DNA of 64,000 nucleotides. Origin: Rotaria sp. Silwood1 (lineage: Eukaryota; Rotifera; Eurotatoria; Philodinida; Philodinidae). The notes under the pieces were generated by a model, which was not told the origin of the DNA, did no database searches, and saw nothing but the letters and a program-made list of their open reading frames with translations. Positions 48,501 through 60,228 of this stretch are shown here, one piece after another (the first letter of the stretch is position 1; each line of letters starts with the position of its first letter). The translations under genes were made by a program, and so were the position numbers. Location of the stretch: positions 3,229,867-3,293,866 of the forward strand of contig CAJNOP010000002.1 in assembly GCA_905250075.1 (NCBI GenBank), in the 5' to 3' direction.

Positions 48501-49047
48501 AGTAAATTACCTTTTTGCACGTACTTCTCTTGTATTTTATCGGCCATAAATTAGTTTTCAATATTCAAATGAATATTTTTTTTTTTCTATATTTTAGGTT
48601 CGTAGTCCTGTTTTTGCTGCCATGTTTTCCCATTCAATGCTTGAAGGTCAAAATTCAACCATTGAAATAACAGATTTACAACCTGAAACTGTTCGTGCTT
48701 TACTTGAATATATTTATACGTCAAATGTTGAAGAAATTGATGAACATAATGCCGTAGAAATTTTTAAAGCAGCTGATAAATATGAATTAGAATTTTTAAA
48801 ACAAAAAGCTGAATTAATAATGATGAATTCCTTGTCTGTATCCAATTGTACAATGCTTTATATAGTTGCTGATTTACATAATGCACATGAATTAAAAAAA
48901 CGTGTTTTAAATTTTATTATGCGTAATATACTTGAAGTAACTGAAAGTGATGATTGGCGTTTATTAGTTGAACAACATCCAGCATTAGCGACAGAAGCAT
49001 TTGTTTATTCAGCTGAACATGCTGCTTCATGTGCTTGTTCTTCCTAA
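45569..49047 (+). CDS. SPOP: MATH-BTB protein, SPOP/roadkill-like
   Basis: Four exons are inferred: 45569-45713, 45777-45849, 45908-46649 and 48598-49047, giving 469 aa. A MATH domain covers about residues 36-170 (HLWTIDHFQSYL, WCLKLYPKG and GGDWGYSEYL are typical of SPOP). BTB begins near residue 200 (DNCHDVTIIV), is interrupted by a ~90-residue Ser/Asn/Lys-rich insert with a KRKR patch, then resumes at FYAHRSILSVRSPVFAAMF and continues to the end with a BACK-like region. SPOP proteins bind substrates with MATH and Cullin-3 with BTB to direct ubiquitination, mostly in the nucleus. The usual length is about 375 aa; the excess is mainly the insert. The last intron is 1,948 nt. It is the first gene of a possible operon: the next ATG is 92 nt downstream. 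The symbol indicates family, not proven orthology. Confidence 0.85.
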
Positions 49048-49139
49048 CTAAAAAAAAACGAAATTATTCATTCTTTTTTTCTTTTTTTGTTTTATCATAT
49101 GTATATAAATAAAATTGTTTGTGTATATGTACGTTTTAG
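49048..49139 (+). promoter_or_regulatory. Intercistronic region with poly(A) signal and trans-splice-type acceptor
   Basis: The 92 nt between the SPOP-like stop and the MMTAG2 ATG contain AAATAAAA, then a T-rich tract ending in ACGTTTTAG directly abutting the ATG at 49140. A 3' splice acceptor with no upstream exon suggests spliced-leader addition to a downstream cistron. Confidence 0.55.
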
Positions 49140-51613
49140 ATGTCAGCTTCACGTTCAAATAATACCGGAACAAACAATGGGAAAGATCAATTTAAGTATG
49201 AAAATCATGTTTCTTACAAGAGTCGCAGAAAGTTTCCGTACCGGGTAAAAATTAAATAAACTTCAATCTTTTTGCATAATATGTTGGTTTTACAAATAGA
49301 GCTCAGTAAAACATAATCACAATCAGCATTTGAAATTGCTAGGTTTTAATGAAAAGTATCAACGATGAAAACACTAGTCTTTTTCCTTAGGATCTACGAA
49401 AAGACTTTTTTGACATATTTCTGGTTTTCAATTGTTGACAGCGTTAATCTACTTTTTTCTTATTAAAAAAAATAAAAAACCGCATGCTTATACTGTATTA
49501 CTGATAGGGTAATTCAATCCACTGTAATTTTAAGGTGCACAGAAACATGAGTTATTTGGAACGGTTCCTGTACGCATTTCTTCTAAATTGATGATTGTGG
49601 TTGCGAAATTTTCAAGAGAAACTTAATTAGAGAATATCACTCCCTGAAAAAAGTTTTGCGACAAACAAGTAAAAATTTACAGGAGAAATGTGTCACTTCG
49701 ATCATTCCCATAAACTCTCATGTGAAGATTATCCAAAGAATACTTTATAAAACAGGCAAACTTAAATTGTTTGACATGTGATTTTTATTGGTGATAGAGG
49801 CCGTACTGACGAGGAAAAGTCTCTAAAGTAATCAATCACTTTTAAGTGGAAACTATACTCAGCCGATCGAGACTAGCCAGTAGGTAAAGATCCTTGAATG
49901 ATGTGAGTTATTGCACTTTTGTTGCTGAGATAACGAATTTTTAGTAGATTTATCCTGCAGAGCATTACTTTGCAAGCAAAATTATAGCTTTAAATATTGA
50001 CATTAGATTGGGTTCACATACAGGTTCCGAGCAGAGTAATTTGTAGAAAAAATTTACAATCTTTTGACAAAGCTTCCCTGAAATGTGTACACCTTTTGCC
50101 ATGGTTATTATTTTGAAAGATCTTTATCTCCAAGAGACTTTCTCAAGAAATCACGAAATTTTTTCTACAAGTTAACCTGATCAAGACCTTTATGGGGTCA
50201 AAGTCTCAGGTCAAACTTCAAAAATATGATTTTGCTTCAAAATGTCGAACCACACAGTAAAAATCTACTGAAAATTCGGTATATCAGCAACAAAGCTTCA
50301 ACAGATTAAATCATTCTAGTATATTTACTTATTGACAAGACTCTATTAATTAGATATAGCTCCAACGTCATGAGATTTGTTTTCTATGTGAATCTTCTAG
50401 GTCCTTCGTATAAAGACCAATGAAGTTCTGATGAGTCTTTGCAATCATAGTTCAACATGCTCTATTTGTGGTCAAACTATGAAACTAAAAGATTAAATGT
50501 AAAGTATTTTTTTTACCTGGTGGCGAGGCTTTTTATGACCACTATATGTTACATTTTATCTATGATATTTATTTAGTTGGAATACAGTTAAATCAGATAA
50601 AGATCGAGAATGTTATTTAGGACATTCAGTAATGGCACCAACTGGTCGTTGGCAAGAAGGTAAAGATTTAACATGGTAAAGTTATAAAAATAAGTGAATT
50701 ATTAATAAAAACGAAAAATTCTTTTTTTTTTATTCATTAAGGTATGCAAAAAATCGTGATCATGAACAACAAATAAAATCAGCAGAATTTCGTGCAGCAA
50801 AAAAAATTGAAGAAGACGCACTTATGGCTGCATTAGGCATGAAAGTTATGCTGCCGCCGCCACTACCACGTTTGTCCTTATTTTTCTAACTTCTTTTCTT
50901 AATTAATATAAACTTTTGTTTTAGCTCCTGTTGCAACTTCAACTCAACAAAAATTGACAACTAAACGTGAATCACAATCAACATCAATTAAAAATGAACC
51001 AATGACACCAGCCATACATAATGATTCACGTGATTTAAAACAACATCATAAAAATCCAAAACATGATAATCAACGAAAAGAAGATCGTAGACGACGAAGA
51101 CAATTAAAAGCAACTGGTTCTGATGAAGAAAAACATGATTGGTCAGAAAGTGATGAAGATGGTTTAATAGATGATATTGATGATGAAGAGGATGATAAAG
51201 GTTCATTTTGTGTTGTTATTTTTTTTCTTAAATCAAATAATGGATTATCTGTTTTAGCGAAACAATCAATTGAACCAAATACCATGACTGAGAAAGAATT
51301 AGATGAATTTCTTATTGATCTTGTCAAGAAACATGGTTTTAAAACAATAAAACGAACATTAAAATCAAAAAAGTCAGTTTTATTCAATGAATATAATTTT
51401 CATTTTTGTTTTTTTTTTATGTTATATAGAGAGAAAAAAGAACATAAACGTCAACATTCCTCATCATCATCTTCTTCGCCTTCAGATTCCGAATCAGAAT
51501 CAAAACACAAACATAAGAAAAAACATAATCATCAAGAAAAATCGAAATCAAAAAAACATCACAGGACTCGTTTATCATCAGAAAAAGATCATTCAAAACA
51601 GAATCGAAAATAA
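49140..51613 (+). CDS. MMTAG2: MMTAG2 homolog (multiple myeloma tumor-associated protein 2 family)
   Basis: Seven exons are inferred: 49140-49195, 50577-50675, 50742-50869, 50925-51200, 51258-51372 and 51430-51613, with the first intron 1,381 nt long (six listed exons are the supported set; no seventh is needed), giving 285 aa. The N-terminus matches the family signature: a DQFxW start, then [21 protein letters not shown] and YAKNR. Next comes a short acidic/basic linker, a stretch [20 protein letters not shown], and a C-terminal tail rich in Lys, His and Ser, probably disordered and nuclear. The molecular role of MMTAG2 is poorly known; links to mRNA processing are suggested by its composition only. 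It lies between the SPOP-like gene (92 nt upstream) and SDHAF4 (105 nt downstream), all on the plus strand. Confidence 0.85.
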
Positions 51614-51718
51614 TAAACTCTTTATTGTTGTTGTACAATTTCATTTTGTTTTTTTCCATGTATTCAAAGTTCAGAACAATAAAGATCATAGTTATTTAAA
51701 AATATCTTTATTGTAGAT
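51614..51718 (+). promoter_or_regulatory. Intercistronic region with poly(A) signal and trans-splice-type acceptor
   Basis: The 105 nt between the MMTAG2 stop and the SDHAF4 ATG contain ACAATAAAG and end in ATCTTTATTGTAG, 2 nt before the SDHAF4 ATG. The arrangement is the same as upstream of MMTAG2. Confidence 0.55.
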
Positions 51719-52027
51719 ATGTTTAATCGACTGTGTTCAATGGTATTTTATTCTGGTCGTATTCAACGATCATTTACCATATGTCAAACGTTACGTTTAC
51801 ATTCGACAAAAACTTCAACTAATAAAGATTCAAAAAACCCATCAACAAAAAGTAAAACACCTATGGGAAAATTAGATGAATATTCGCATCCAGATGCTGA
51901 AAAAAACCCATTAAAACCATGGCCAAATAATACAAATCCAATAACCGGTGAAATTAATGGGCCACGTGGACCTGAACCAACACGTTATGGTGATTGGGAA
52001 CGAAAAGGCAAATGTGTTGACTTTTAA
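51719..52027 (+). CDS. SDHAF4: Succinate dehydrogenase assembly factor 4
   Basis: A single exon of 102 codons. The C-terminus [20 protein letters not shown] followed by [10 protein letters not shown] is the diagnostic SDHAF4 signature. The N-terminal ~28 residues are basic and hydroxylated without acidic residues ([19 protein letters not shown]), fitting a mitochondrial presequence. SDHAF4 binds flavinylated SDHA in the mitochondrial matrix, limits reactive oxygen and helps complex II assembly. The length is normal for the family. It is the third gene of the same-strand cluster, with a splice acceptor 2 nt before the ATG. Confidence 0.92.
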   Translation: MFNRLCSMVFYSGRIQRSFTICQTLRLHSTKTSTNKDSKNPSTKSKTPMGKLDEYSHPDAEKNPLKPWPNNTNPITGEINGPRGPEPTRYGDWERKGKCVDF

Positions 52028-53560
52028 TAGGCGTTTATTTTATCTAGTTAGAATGTTTTTTTTTCAAAATTCTTTATTAATAAATAGATAAACAGGCCAT
52101 TCAGTGTGAAAATAAAAAGGAGTTCAATGATTATTGGATCGCTTCTTCTGCTATTGAGAGTACAAGCATATTCTAATCAATGACTAATAAGGAAAAGAAA
52201 GTTAGCTATTCTTTTACCTTTTAACTTCAGGTATATGTCAAAATTACTGACACTACTAAAGCTGCAAAAAAATATTCAATTCAAATTAAGTTTCATACGA
52301 ACATTGATTCTGGACTGTGGTTTTTGTTTTCAACTTGAATAGTGTTTTTTGTGGACACGGACATTCATGGTTACTTTGAATTTTATTTATACAAGATGTT
52401 TTACCAATAAATATAAAGTTAGTTAGTGCTATCTTCTATATTTAAAGCCAAAGTAACCAGTGTTTTATATACACTCCACTTTCCGAAGGGACAAAATAAA
52501 ACTCCGAAATGACTAACCCGATCTATGAAGGAACGCTACCATTTCGGTCCTCAAACTGAATAAAATACTGAAGATAGCCGTAGATGTGCATGTCCACATA
52601 ACATACTATAGTTTATTTTTACATTGAGCAAAATACAATTGTTTATATGAATTCCTTTGAATAAAGAAAATATATTGATCTCATCACATGCATTACGACA
52701 GACACAGAAATGACTGTAGTCATTTATGATGTGCAAACAGAACTTAATGGTACATGACAAATCATATTAAATATTTTCTAATTTTTCTAACATAAAACAT
52801 CGTGATAAATATCAACATTAGTTCTCTCAATTTTATATTATAACGAAGAACTAATGGAATGCAAAAACGGAAAGTGATATTACTAGAAATTCGTTTAGAA
52901 CAAAAAGTAATTCCGTCACATTTCATGTTCAACAGATATACCGTGAAAAAATTTTCTCTTAATATATTGTTGGTTGTTGAAAAGTAGTCAATAAATGACA
53001 TGATAATATGAAGTAGATTAATAACAACAAGTATTCTTTTATTCAAGGAAAGTTTTCGATGTCAATACAATATCATCATTAGTGGTTATGATATAAGATA
53101 TACGTAATTATTTCTTTTGAAGTTTCTTTTCTATCGTTTTTTGCCATGTTCAGAATGAAAAGAAAACACTAGAGAAATAATTGCGTATATTTTGTATCAT
53201 AACCATTCATGATGATGTCTTATTGATGACAAAAACTATTCTTCATCATATTATTTTAATCACAGAATGTATGTTATTGTTCAATTATTTTATATAATCA
53301 TAGCTTCTCTTTTTCTATTCTAAAACTTGTACTATTGGTAATACCTAATAGCAACAATCATGTCTAAATAAATTTTTACCATTGCTAGGATTTCTATAAA
53401 CATAAGAAATCTTAACATGCATTATTTATAAAACAGAAGTTTATATTTAGATAAAGTTTATTGATGAATCTATTGATAACAGATAAAATCTAGATATGAT
53501 TCCAAATGAAAGAGAAAGAGAGAGAGGAAAAATAATAATAGTAAGTTCAATTAAGTTAAT
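52028..53560. other. Intergenic, no gene seen
   Basis: AT-rich spacer between the SDHAF4 and small heat shock protein 3' ends (convergent). It contains a ~185-nt hairpin element at 53052-53238; nothing else is supported. Confidence 0.55.
53052..53238. mobile_element. Small hairpin MITE-like repeat
   Basis: Arms of about 65 nt are imperfect reverse complements: AGTTTTCGATGTCAATAC and TGGTTATGATATAAGATATAC on the left mirror the right-hand GTATATTTTGTATCATAACC and GATGACAAAAACT. The spacer of about 50 nt is noncoding. No target duplication was identified. Confidence 0.6.
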
Positions 53561-55093
53561 TTAATGTGTATTTTCAAGTGTTGAATTAACCGAACCAGCA
53601 ACTGAACATGTTGAACTTGTTGGTGATGTCGATGTAGGTAATTTGGGATCATCTTTAGAATCAACATTTTTCAATGAACTATTGCTATGATCACCACAAT
53701 CAAGTGCACCAGCTTTTCCATTACTAACAGCAGCAGTATTGTCACGATACGGAGCGGTAATAATAAGTCGTTTACCATCATGAAGAAATGAGCGCATATG
53801 TTCAACATCAATATTCTAGAAATAATCAAATAAAAAAAATAATGATATTTCATTATCAAAACCGAGGTCAATGATTCCAGATGCCTAGATTTTTCTAGTT
53901 CCGGTCTACATCAACCGTTACCAGAAGAGTCGGTCATCAGATTCAACCGATAAATTCCTATCACTTTCTGACTCATGAGAATATTAACTTACGGGTGGTA
54001 GTGTAACAGCCTTATAAATATATGAACGAGCTGTATGATGTTTATCCGATGCACTTGATTCAGCCTGAAATTAATTAAAAGATAAGTTTACAAAAAACAT
54101 ATTCAAACTATATATTTACTTGAACAATTAAATCACGATCTTTAAGATGAATTTGAATTTGATCTGGTCGAAAACCAGTCATATCTAATGATAAATCAAT
54201 TTTCTTGCCTCCTTTTTCTGTATCATCAATAATTTTAGGTTCAAATGCACTCTTAAAAAATTCATCAAAATTAAATTCTTTTAAATTAGCACCAGATTGT
54301 TGTAATTGATGATGATGATCATCTATTTAAAACAAATAAAGAATTATTTTCAGTATAATTTATACTAAATGTTTACCTCGTTCTGTAGCCTGTGTAATTA
54401 ATGGAAATTCAACGACCAATGTACCTAAATAAATATATTAATTAGGTTTTCAGCATAGGCCAAAAAAAAACAATACAAACCTTTTGCAGTAAGAAACGAT
54501 GTCATATGTTCAAAACTAGCATTTTCAGGTAAATCATACGTTTTACGCATTTCTTTAACCGAAAAATCATCACCTGAGAATAAAAAAAAAATGGAAATTC
54601 GATGAAAGTTTGTTTTTTATCCATACCATCACGAAATTCTTGTTTTCCATCAATAAATAATTTACGACCAACAACTTTAACACTTAAATCTTCTGGTTTA
54701 TAACCATGTACATCTAATGTAACACGAAATTTATCAGTATGAGGTCGTTTTTTATGACCCGTAACTGGACAGAGTTGTTGTTGAAGACGTGGTGGATCTT
54801 GTAACCATCTGAATAACAAAAAAGGTTTGATTATAGATATTTGAAACAAATTTATTTCTTGTTTGATATTTACTGAAGAGCACTTTGCATTCGATGCGAA
54901 GCTAAATCGATTTCATCAAATGGATCAAATAAATCAAGTGATGGACCTTAATGAAAAAAATATTTTCTAATGAAAACAAACAAGGAAACTGAGACATTGA
55001 CTAACCGAGAAAATTTTCAAAGTCAAAAAGTTGTCGTGGAAAACGACCAACTGGTAAATGATGATGTTCTTGTGAACAGTGTAATTGTGACAT
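53561..55093 (-). CDS. Small heat shock protein with two alpha-crystallin domains
   Basis: Eight exons are inferred on the minus strand: 55093-55006, 54946-54874, 54808-54627, 54573-54481, 54424-54377, 54322-54120, 54064-53993 and 53815-53561, giving 337 aa with consistent phases. The first alpha-crystallin domain is at about residues 75-160 (KFRVTLDVHGYKPEDLSVKV, then RKTYDLPENA, then GTLVVEFP). The second is at about residues 205-285 (DLSLDMTGFRPDQIQIHL, then KAVTLPPNID, then KRLIITAPY). Most animal sHSPs have one such domain; two-domain forms are known from flatworms and ticks. The N-terminal segment (GRFPRQLFDFENFLG, then FDPFDEIDL) resembles the usual aromatic N-terminal arm. The C-terminal ~50 residues are Ser/Thr/Asp-rich and unstructured. 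It is an ATP-independent holdase that should form oligomers in the cytosol. Confidence 0.88.
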
Positions 55094-57117
55094 GATGCAG
55101 TAGAGAATGTAGTTACTTTTAAGTAATATAACACTCGAATGAACAGATTAACGCGCCTTTACATATTTTATATATCTCTCATTTCTCTTATTCTCTTTTC
55201 TTTTATTTTCATTATTGTGACCTAGTTTGACCAATAGACGAAAGCCAAAAAGATAAAATTTGCTTAGTATATTGTTTACATAGATAGATTTCGAATCGAA
55301 TGGCCGACGGATAAATCGACGACGTCTATTCCTTTTGATATTTGTAGTCAGAGAGAGAGACAAACAAAGAAATATAAGTACACAATGCATTTAGCTAACG
55401 ATATGTTGACAATAGAATAGTCCGTCAAGGATATTATTAGAAGAATTAAATATATTTGATATTGGGATTTACAAATTGTGTTAATATTCAATTATAGGTT
55501 ATTTGTAATATGTCATTGGAATAAGAAACTTTTCGAAGTGATTTGTCTTCATTTATTTAAAATATTTGAATAGCAACCATTTATTATCATTAGAGGATAT
55601 AGACAGTGATCTTCTTCACTTTCTTTGTCTTGTATTTATTCTAATCGCAAATACCACAATTATTTTCAAATTTTAATTGAAATGAATGTTATGAGAAGAA
55701 TTATTCGGTTATGAAACTATTAAAGATTCATCTATCATTAAATAGAATATTATGTTTATTTCTAAATAAAATTTTGATACAAATAAACGACAAATATCTA
55801 AGTAAAGAGTTATATATGATCGTTGTAAATACAACTTAAGGTTGAAAAGAATAAGCTGATATTGATCTGACATGGTGAAGAAATAGAAAAAATTGGCTTA
55901 AGGTCTTTCTAAGGTTTTTGAAGGACGGTTCAACAACAATATTTCATAATTGTTTTTACTGGAGTTTCTTTTTTGTAAATGCTGCCAAAAATCAACGGTG
56001 TAATATTTTTCAAAAGAAAAAATAATTTGGCATTCCAAACAGTGTCAAATACCTGCAAAAAAGTTTCAGCTCGATCAAATGAAGTATGCTAGAGAAACGG
56101 AGACGTTTCTGTACTTTTTTGTGTAAAAATCGGTTTTAAAAAAAATGAAAAATCAATTTTTCTGTATGCATCAGAGTTTTTTCTATGAATAAAGTGATAA
56201 AAAAGTGGTCGTTTCAGCATTGTTAGAGGTCTATAGCCCATGATCTTATCATTTATGCAATAAGAAATAATCATTATCACTGGAAGAGTTTTGTATACAA
56301 AGAATAATTGCAGTGCAAGTATTTCAGGTAAGGACTTCAAGAATTTGATTTAATAAAATTTCTAACTAATAACGAAGAATTCTTATTTATACGGCATCTG
56401 ACAGAGGACATTTTAAAGCTATATTAACGATAAAAAACCAAAAATCGACAAATTTTTGAAGTTAATATTCGAAAAGGGATCTCCTTAATTCTTTGACAAC
56501 GGACTTGCTTTTTAAACAAATACAGTAAAAATCTATTCTTAGCATAGTATACTTTGAAAAATATTGATATTCATATTATTGTACTTAGATTGATTTAACA
56601 TGTGATATTGCTATCAATAATATCTTTGTCAGAACACAACAAATACTGAAAAGGTCTGTTTTAGTTCATTCCGGCTTCTCCGTCAAAGGGTTACTATTTC
56701 AATGTTCTTCTGGAATGTAGAATATTCAAATATCTGCACTCGATGAAGCTAATGTTGTTTTTCCGTGATAGAAGAGACTCAGAGTGTTTTTCCATGAGAA
56801 ATGTATGACCTTATAAGTCATAACATGAATTTACAATTTTGAAGTATTGTTTTTTTTTTGAAATCCGTATAGAAACAAGCATTAGAAAAAATAGCCAAAG
56901 TAATATTTGCTTTCATTTCATTGCACCAAAGAAAAGACAGATATTTATGTTGGCAATTGGAAAGAAAATACAACTATGCATTGTAAAACGAAGCAAATGA
57001 TCGAATATATTTGTCAAAGAACAAATATATTTATATAGATGGATCTGCTAGAACTATCTTCGATACTATAGAAGATTGAGATTCATTATTGGGACCAATG
57101 ATGATACTTCAAAGCTA
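55094..57117. other. Intergenic, no gene seen
   Basis: AT-rich upstream flank of the heat shock gene and left flank of the large foldback element. Heat-shock elements (paired GAAnnTTC) cannot be singled out with confidence. No coding sequence is supported. Confidence 0.5.
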
Positions 57118-57990
57118 TAGTACCCCGACAAAAGTATCCCCCTCGGATCTTAGTTCCGATAAGAGCTAAACGTATGAAAATTGGTCTATAAGTAGTCCAC
57201 AGAGAGTGTAGATCGTCAGTACCATCAGCACCAAAATTGCTCAAGCTAGAACGAAGTTATGATAGATGCCGTCCACCTTCATTGTGAATCTCTTAATTCG
57301 ATAATAGAAAGAGCTTTCGACATGATCAATGGCTCATTTTGTAGCCCTACATTATGGCTATTTCCGATATAAATTTTATCGAAGTCTATCGAGTTGTTGA
57401 TGAGCTAGACGATTTTTACTGAAAACATGAATATACGCTAAAACAATAGAATGTCATTGAGAGGTCAATAACTCAGGAATAGTTTGATAAATCGATCTAA
57501 AATTTTTAAGAAATATTCTTCCATAGGTGGCCATCGCTTTCTGAAAGTTTCAGCAGCAAACACTTTACTAAACGGAAATGGTGCATCGATCACTATGGAG
57601 AACTTGTCAAGACTCTAGAGTCTCCATTAATCAAGCAAATGAGCTCATCTTTTGAGCAATAATGGATCATGAGTTCCCATGTAGCCGGAAATGCATAAAT
57701 AATGGAAAAATCATGCATTACTGTCCATTATTTTGCGAAAAATGTCAAATAATTCATGACAATGCATTATTTTTTGCAATTTCAACGCAATCAATACATT
57801 TTTCACAAATAATGCTTTAATGATGGATAACGCATTGAAATTCAATGGATTGGCATGCATTTTCAGAAATAATATAGAAATCGCTCGAAATTCTATGGAA
57901 GAGCAATACATTTCAATGTATTGTTGAGTAATAATGTGATAATTAGGCAAAATGCTTTGAAGAAAAATGCATTTCCATGCATTATTGGAG

Positions 57991-58125
57991 ATAGGGTGTG
58001 GGTGTGGGCGTGTATGTGCATGTGGGAGTGTGGGCAGGTATCAGTAAAGACAATGCCCACACCCACACGCACGCCCATACCCACCCACACCCACATAGAC
58101 ACGCGCACACACACATCTACACCCT
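57991..58125. repeat. Telomere-like TGTGGG / CCCACA hairpin
   Basis: GGGTGTGGGTGTGGGCG and GTGTGGG on the left are followed, after about 25 nt, by CCCACACCCACACGCACGCC and CCCACCCACACCCACA. The first half is G/T-rich and the second is its complement in type. The unit agrees with TGTGGG, which I recall as the bdelloid (Adineta) telomeric repeat; that is from memory. Confidence 0.65.
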
Positions 58126-59109
58126 CAAGCGCTTAAAGCGCTTCTTCCGAGATGAAATTCTAAATTTAATCAAAGAAGAGTACGATTATGTTAAATTCGT
58201 ACCTAAAAAACCTTAAAATACAACTGCAGTTAGGAATAATTTTCACCATGCTGCATTGGAAAAAATAAGAAAAGATTTCCGGAGCCTCTATAATTTCTAT
58301 CAACTCCGACTCCGAAAAAACAGATTGACTCCGATTTCGACACCGCCAGAGTTCGAAGGTTCTTGCAGATCTCTCGTGAGAATTAGGCTGTTTGATATTT
58401 TGCTTTTTTTTGTAAAATATTTGAAAACGAAGCTAGTAGATTGTTTCAATGACATTTGATATTTATAACGTAAAATATGGACGCTGATATTTTACTCGAA
58501 AGAAAATATTTTTTCTGATCAAACATGCATTACCATGAAACAGTATTTTGAAGATTATGACTGCTATCGTAACCCACCACCCTAGTAGATTCATGATGTC
58601 AAATTGGTTCATAAAATACGAGAGATCGAAATCCAGATAAGTGTAGAAATCAATTTTTTAAGACTATATTTATTTAATATTTTTCCCATAGTTTTAATTG
58701 TTAGACTTGTATTTCCACTTAATACGTTGAGTGAATGATAATATGACGAAAGAGAATACAGATGCTCGGATACAAATGCATTATGTTTGGAGCACGTCAT
58801 TTTATAATCGATTTCTTTAACATGCCATTTTGTGTGAATAAAAAGAAAAAGTGCCGCTAAAAATCATGGCGATATATATAATGAACTTTATTGACAAATC
58901 AATTTTCAGTTTTCTTCATCTCGATAAATAGATAAACACATAGAAAGTTTCAATTTACTGCACTAAATTAAGATCTGTCTATCCAAACAACTCTAGATTC
59001 CAGAGTGCCTTAACATTAGGCTCGTAATTCAGATAAGGCTGAGCCTAATAGTGCCCAATTCAGGTGAGGCTCAAGCCTGTCAAGCGTATATGTTCCACCG
59101 CCTATGCTT

Positions 59110-59760
59110 TTGAATATCGTTTTACGTTTATTTCCTATCATATGAAAAGGAATATGTTCATGGTGATTTGTTGGGGGCATATCAGTTCATAACGAGAAAT
59201 TTACATGGCTTTCGTAATGCGAAAGACCTGTTGTAATTTTTTTTACAGGGCTTTCGTATCGGTTTTGACAGGGCTTTCGTAACTAAGTTCTGTGTCGCAT
59301 TCATAATCAGATTGAAGGACGAATACTCTATAAAACAACAGGGTATTCATGGGTGTAGGTGTGGGTGTGAGTGTGGGTGTGGATGTAGTTTTCTCATACC
59401 CACACCCACACTAGCACCCTAATCTCAATACGAAACCTTGTCAGCAGCATCTCACTAGAGATCACAATAAGTGCTTTGACGTTACAATAGCCCTGTAAGA
59501 GCAGTACGAGGGTCCTGTAAAATTGATACGAAAGCCCTGTATATTTTTATTACGAAAGCTCTGTCAAAATTTGATACGAAAGCCCTGTAAAAAAATCATG
59601 AAAAGCAGGGCTTTCGTAACGTATCGCTACGTTTCCGATTTGTTTTCGAACATTGGTTTTCGTAGAATTCCTATCATATGAATAGGAATATGTTCATGGT
59701 GATTTGTTTTTGAATATTATTTTTCGTTTAATTCCTATCATAGGAATAAAAATGTTTTCA
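59110..59760. repeat. Direct repeats around TCCTATCATATGAA-AGGAATATG
   Basis: TTCCTATCATATGAA.AGGAATATGTTCATGG and the following TGATTTGTT occur near 59138-59171 and 59668-59708. A shorter third copy (AATTCCTATCATAGGAATA) is near 59730. They flank the ACAGGGCTTTCGTA array on both sides. Each unit is itself partly palindromic. Confidence 0.6.
59206..59622. repeat. Inverted array of ACAGGGCTTTCGTA with central telomere-like hairpin
   Basis: Copies of (AC)AGGGCTTTCGTA lie at about 59207, 59247 and 59269 in the forward sense. TACGAAAGCCCTGT and variants lie at about 59528, 59551 and 59574, with one more forward copy near 59605. Between them, at 59351-59420, sits GTGTGGGTGTGAGTGTGGG followed by CCCACACCCACAC. 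The block therefore has an outer palindromic array around an inner telomere-like hairpin. Confidence 0.7.
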
Positions 59761-60097
59761 AAGTGCGGTATAATCTTTCGTAGTCACCGTCATGACTAGT
59801 TTTTGAACATGGATTTTGAAATGACTAGCTGTTTTCCAGAGAGAAGAAACACGATTTGAGTGCCGGATTTGTGCATATATTGAAAGTGATGCGAGTGGAT
59901 TCGGATGAATTAGGAATGACATTTTAAGGATATGTTAGAAAGTAAACCTGTGCTTAGTTAGGCTCGAATAGTTATCAGAAGGCTGAATACTATTTAAGCC
60001 AAGGATAAACACAATGAACAGAAATGCGTTAGGTGGTGTTTACATCTGCATGCATGAGCATGCATACAGTTTTGAATGCATTGTAATGGATTAAACT

Positions 60098-60228
60098 TTT
60101 AATGTGCGCAATTACATGATAATGCAACCTATTTCATGCATTATAATGCATTACTTTAAGTAATGCATTATAATGTATGAAATAGGTTGTATTATTATGT
60201 AATTTATCATGTAATTGCGCACATTGGA
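60098..60228. repeat. Near-perfect hairpin in the nested insertion
   Basis: AATGTGCGCAATTACATGAT on the left mirrors ATCATGTAATTGCGCACATT on the right, with CAACCTATTTCATGCATTAT in the stem. The tip is ATTACTTTAAGTAAT. The right arm has a ~13-nt extra segment. It lies near the right end of the nested insertion. Confidence 0.7.
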
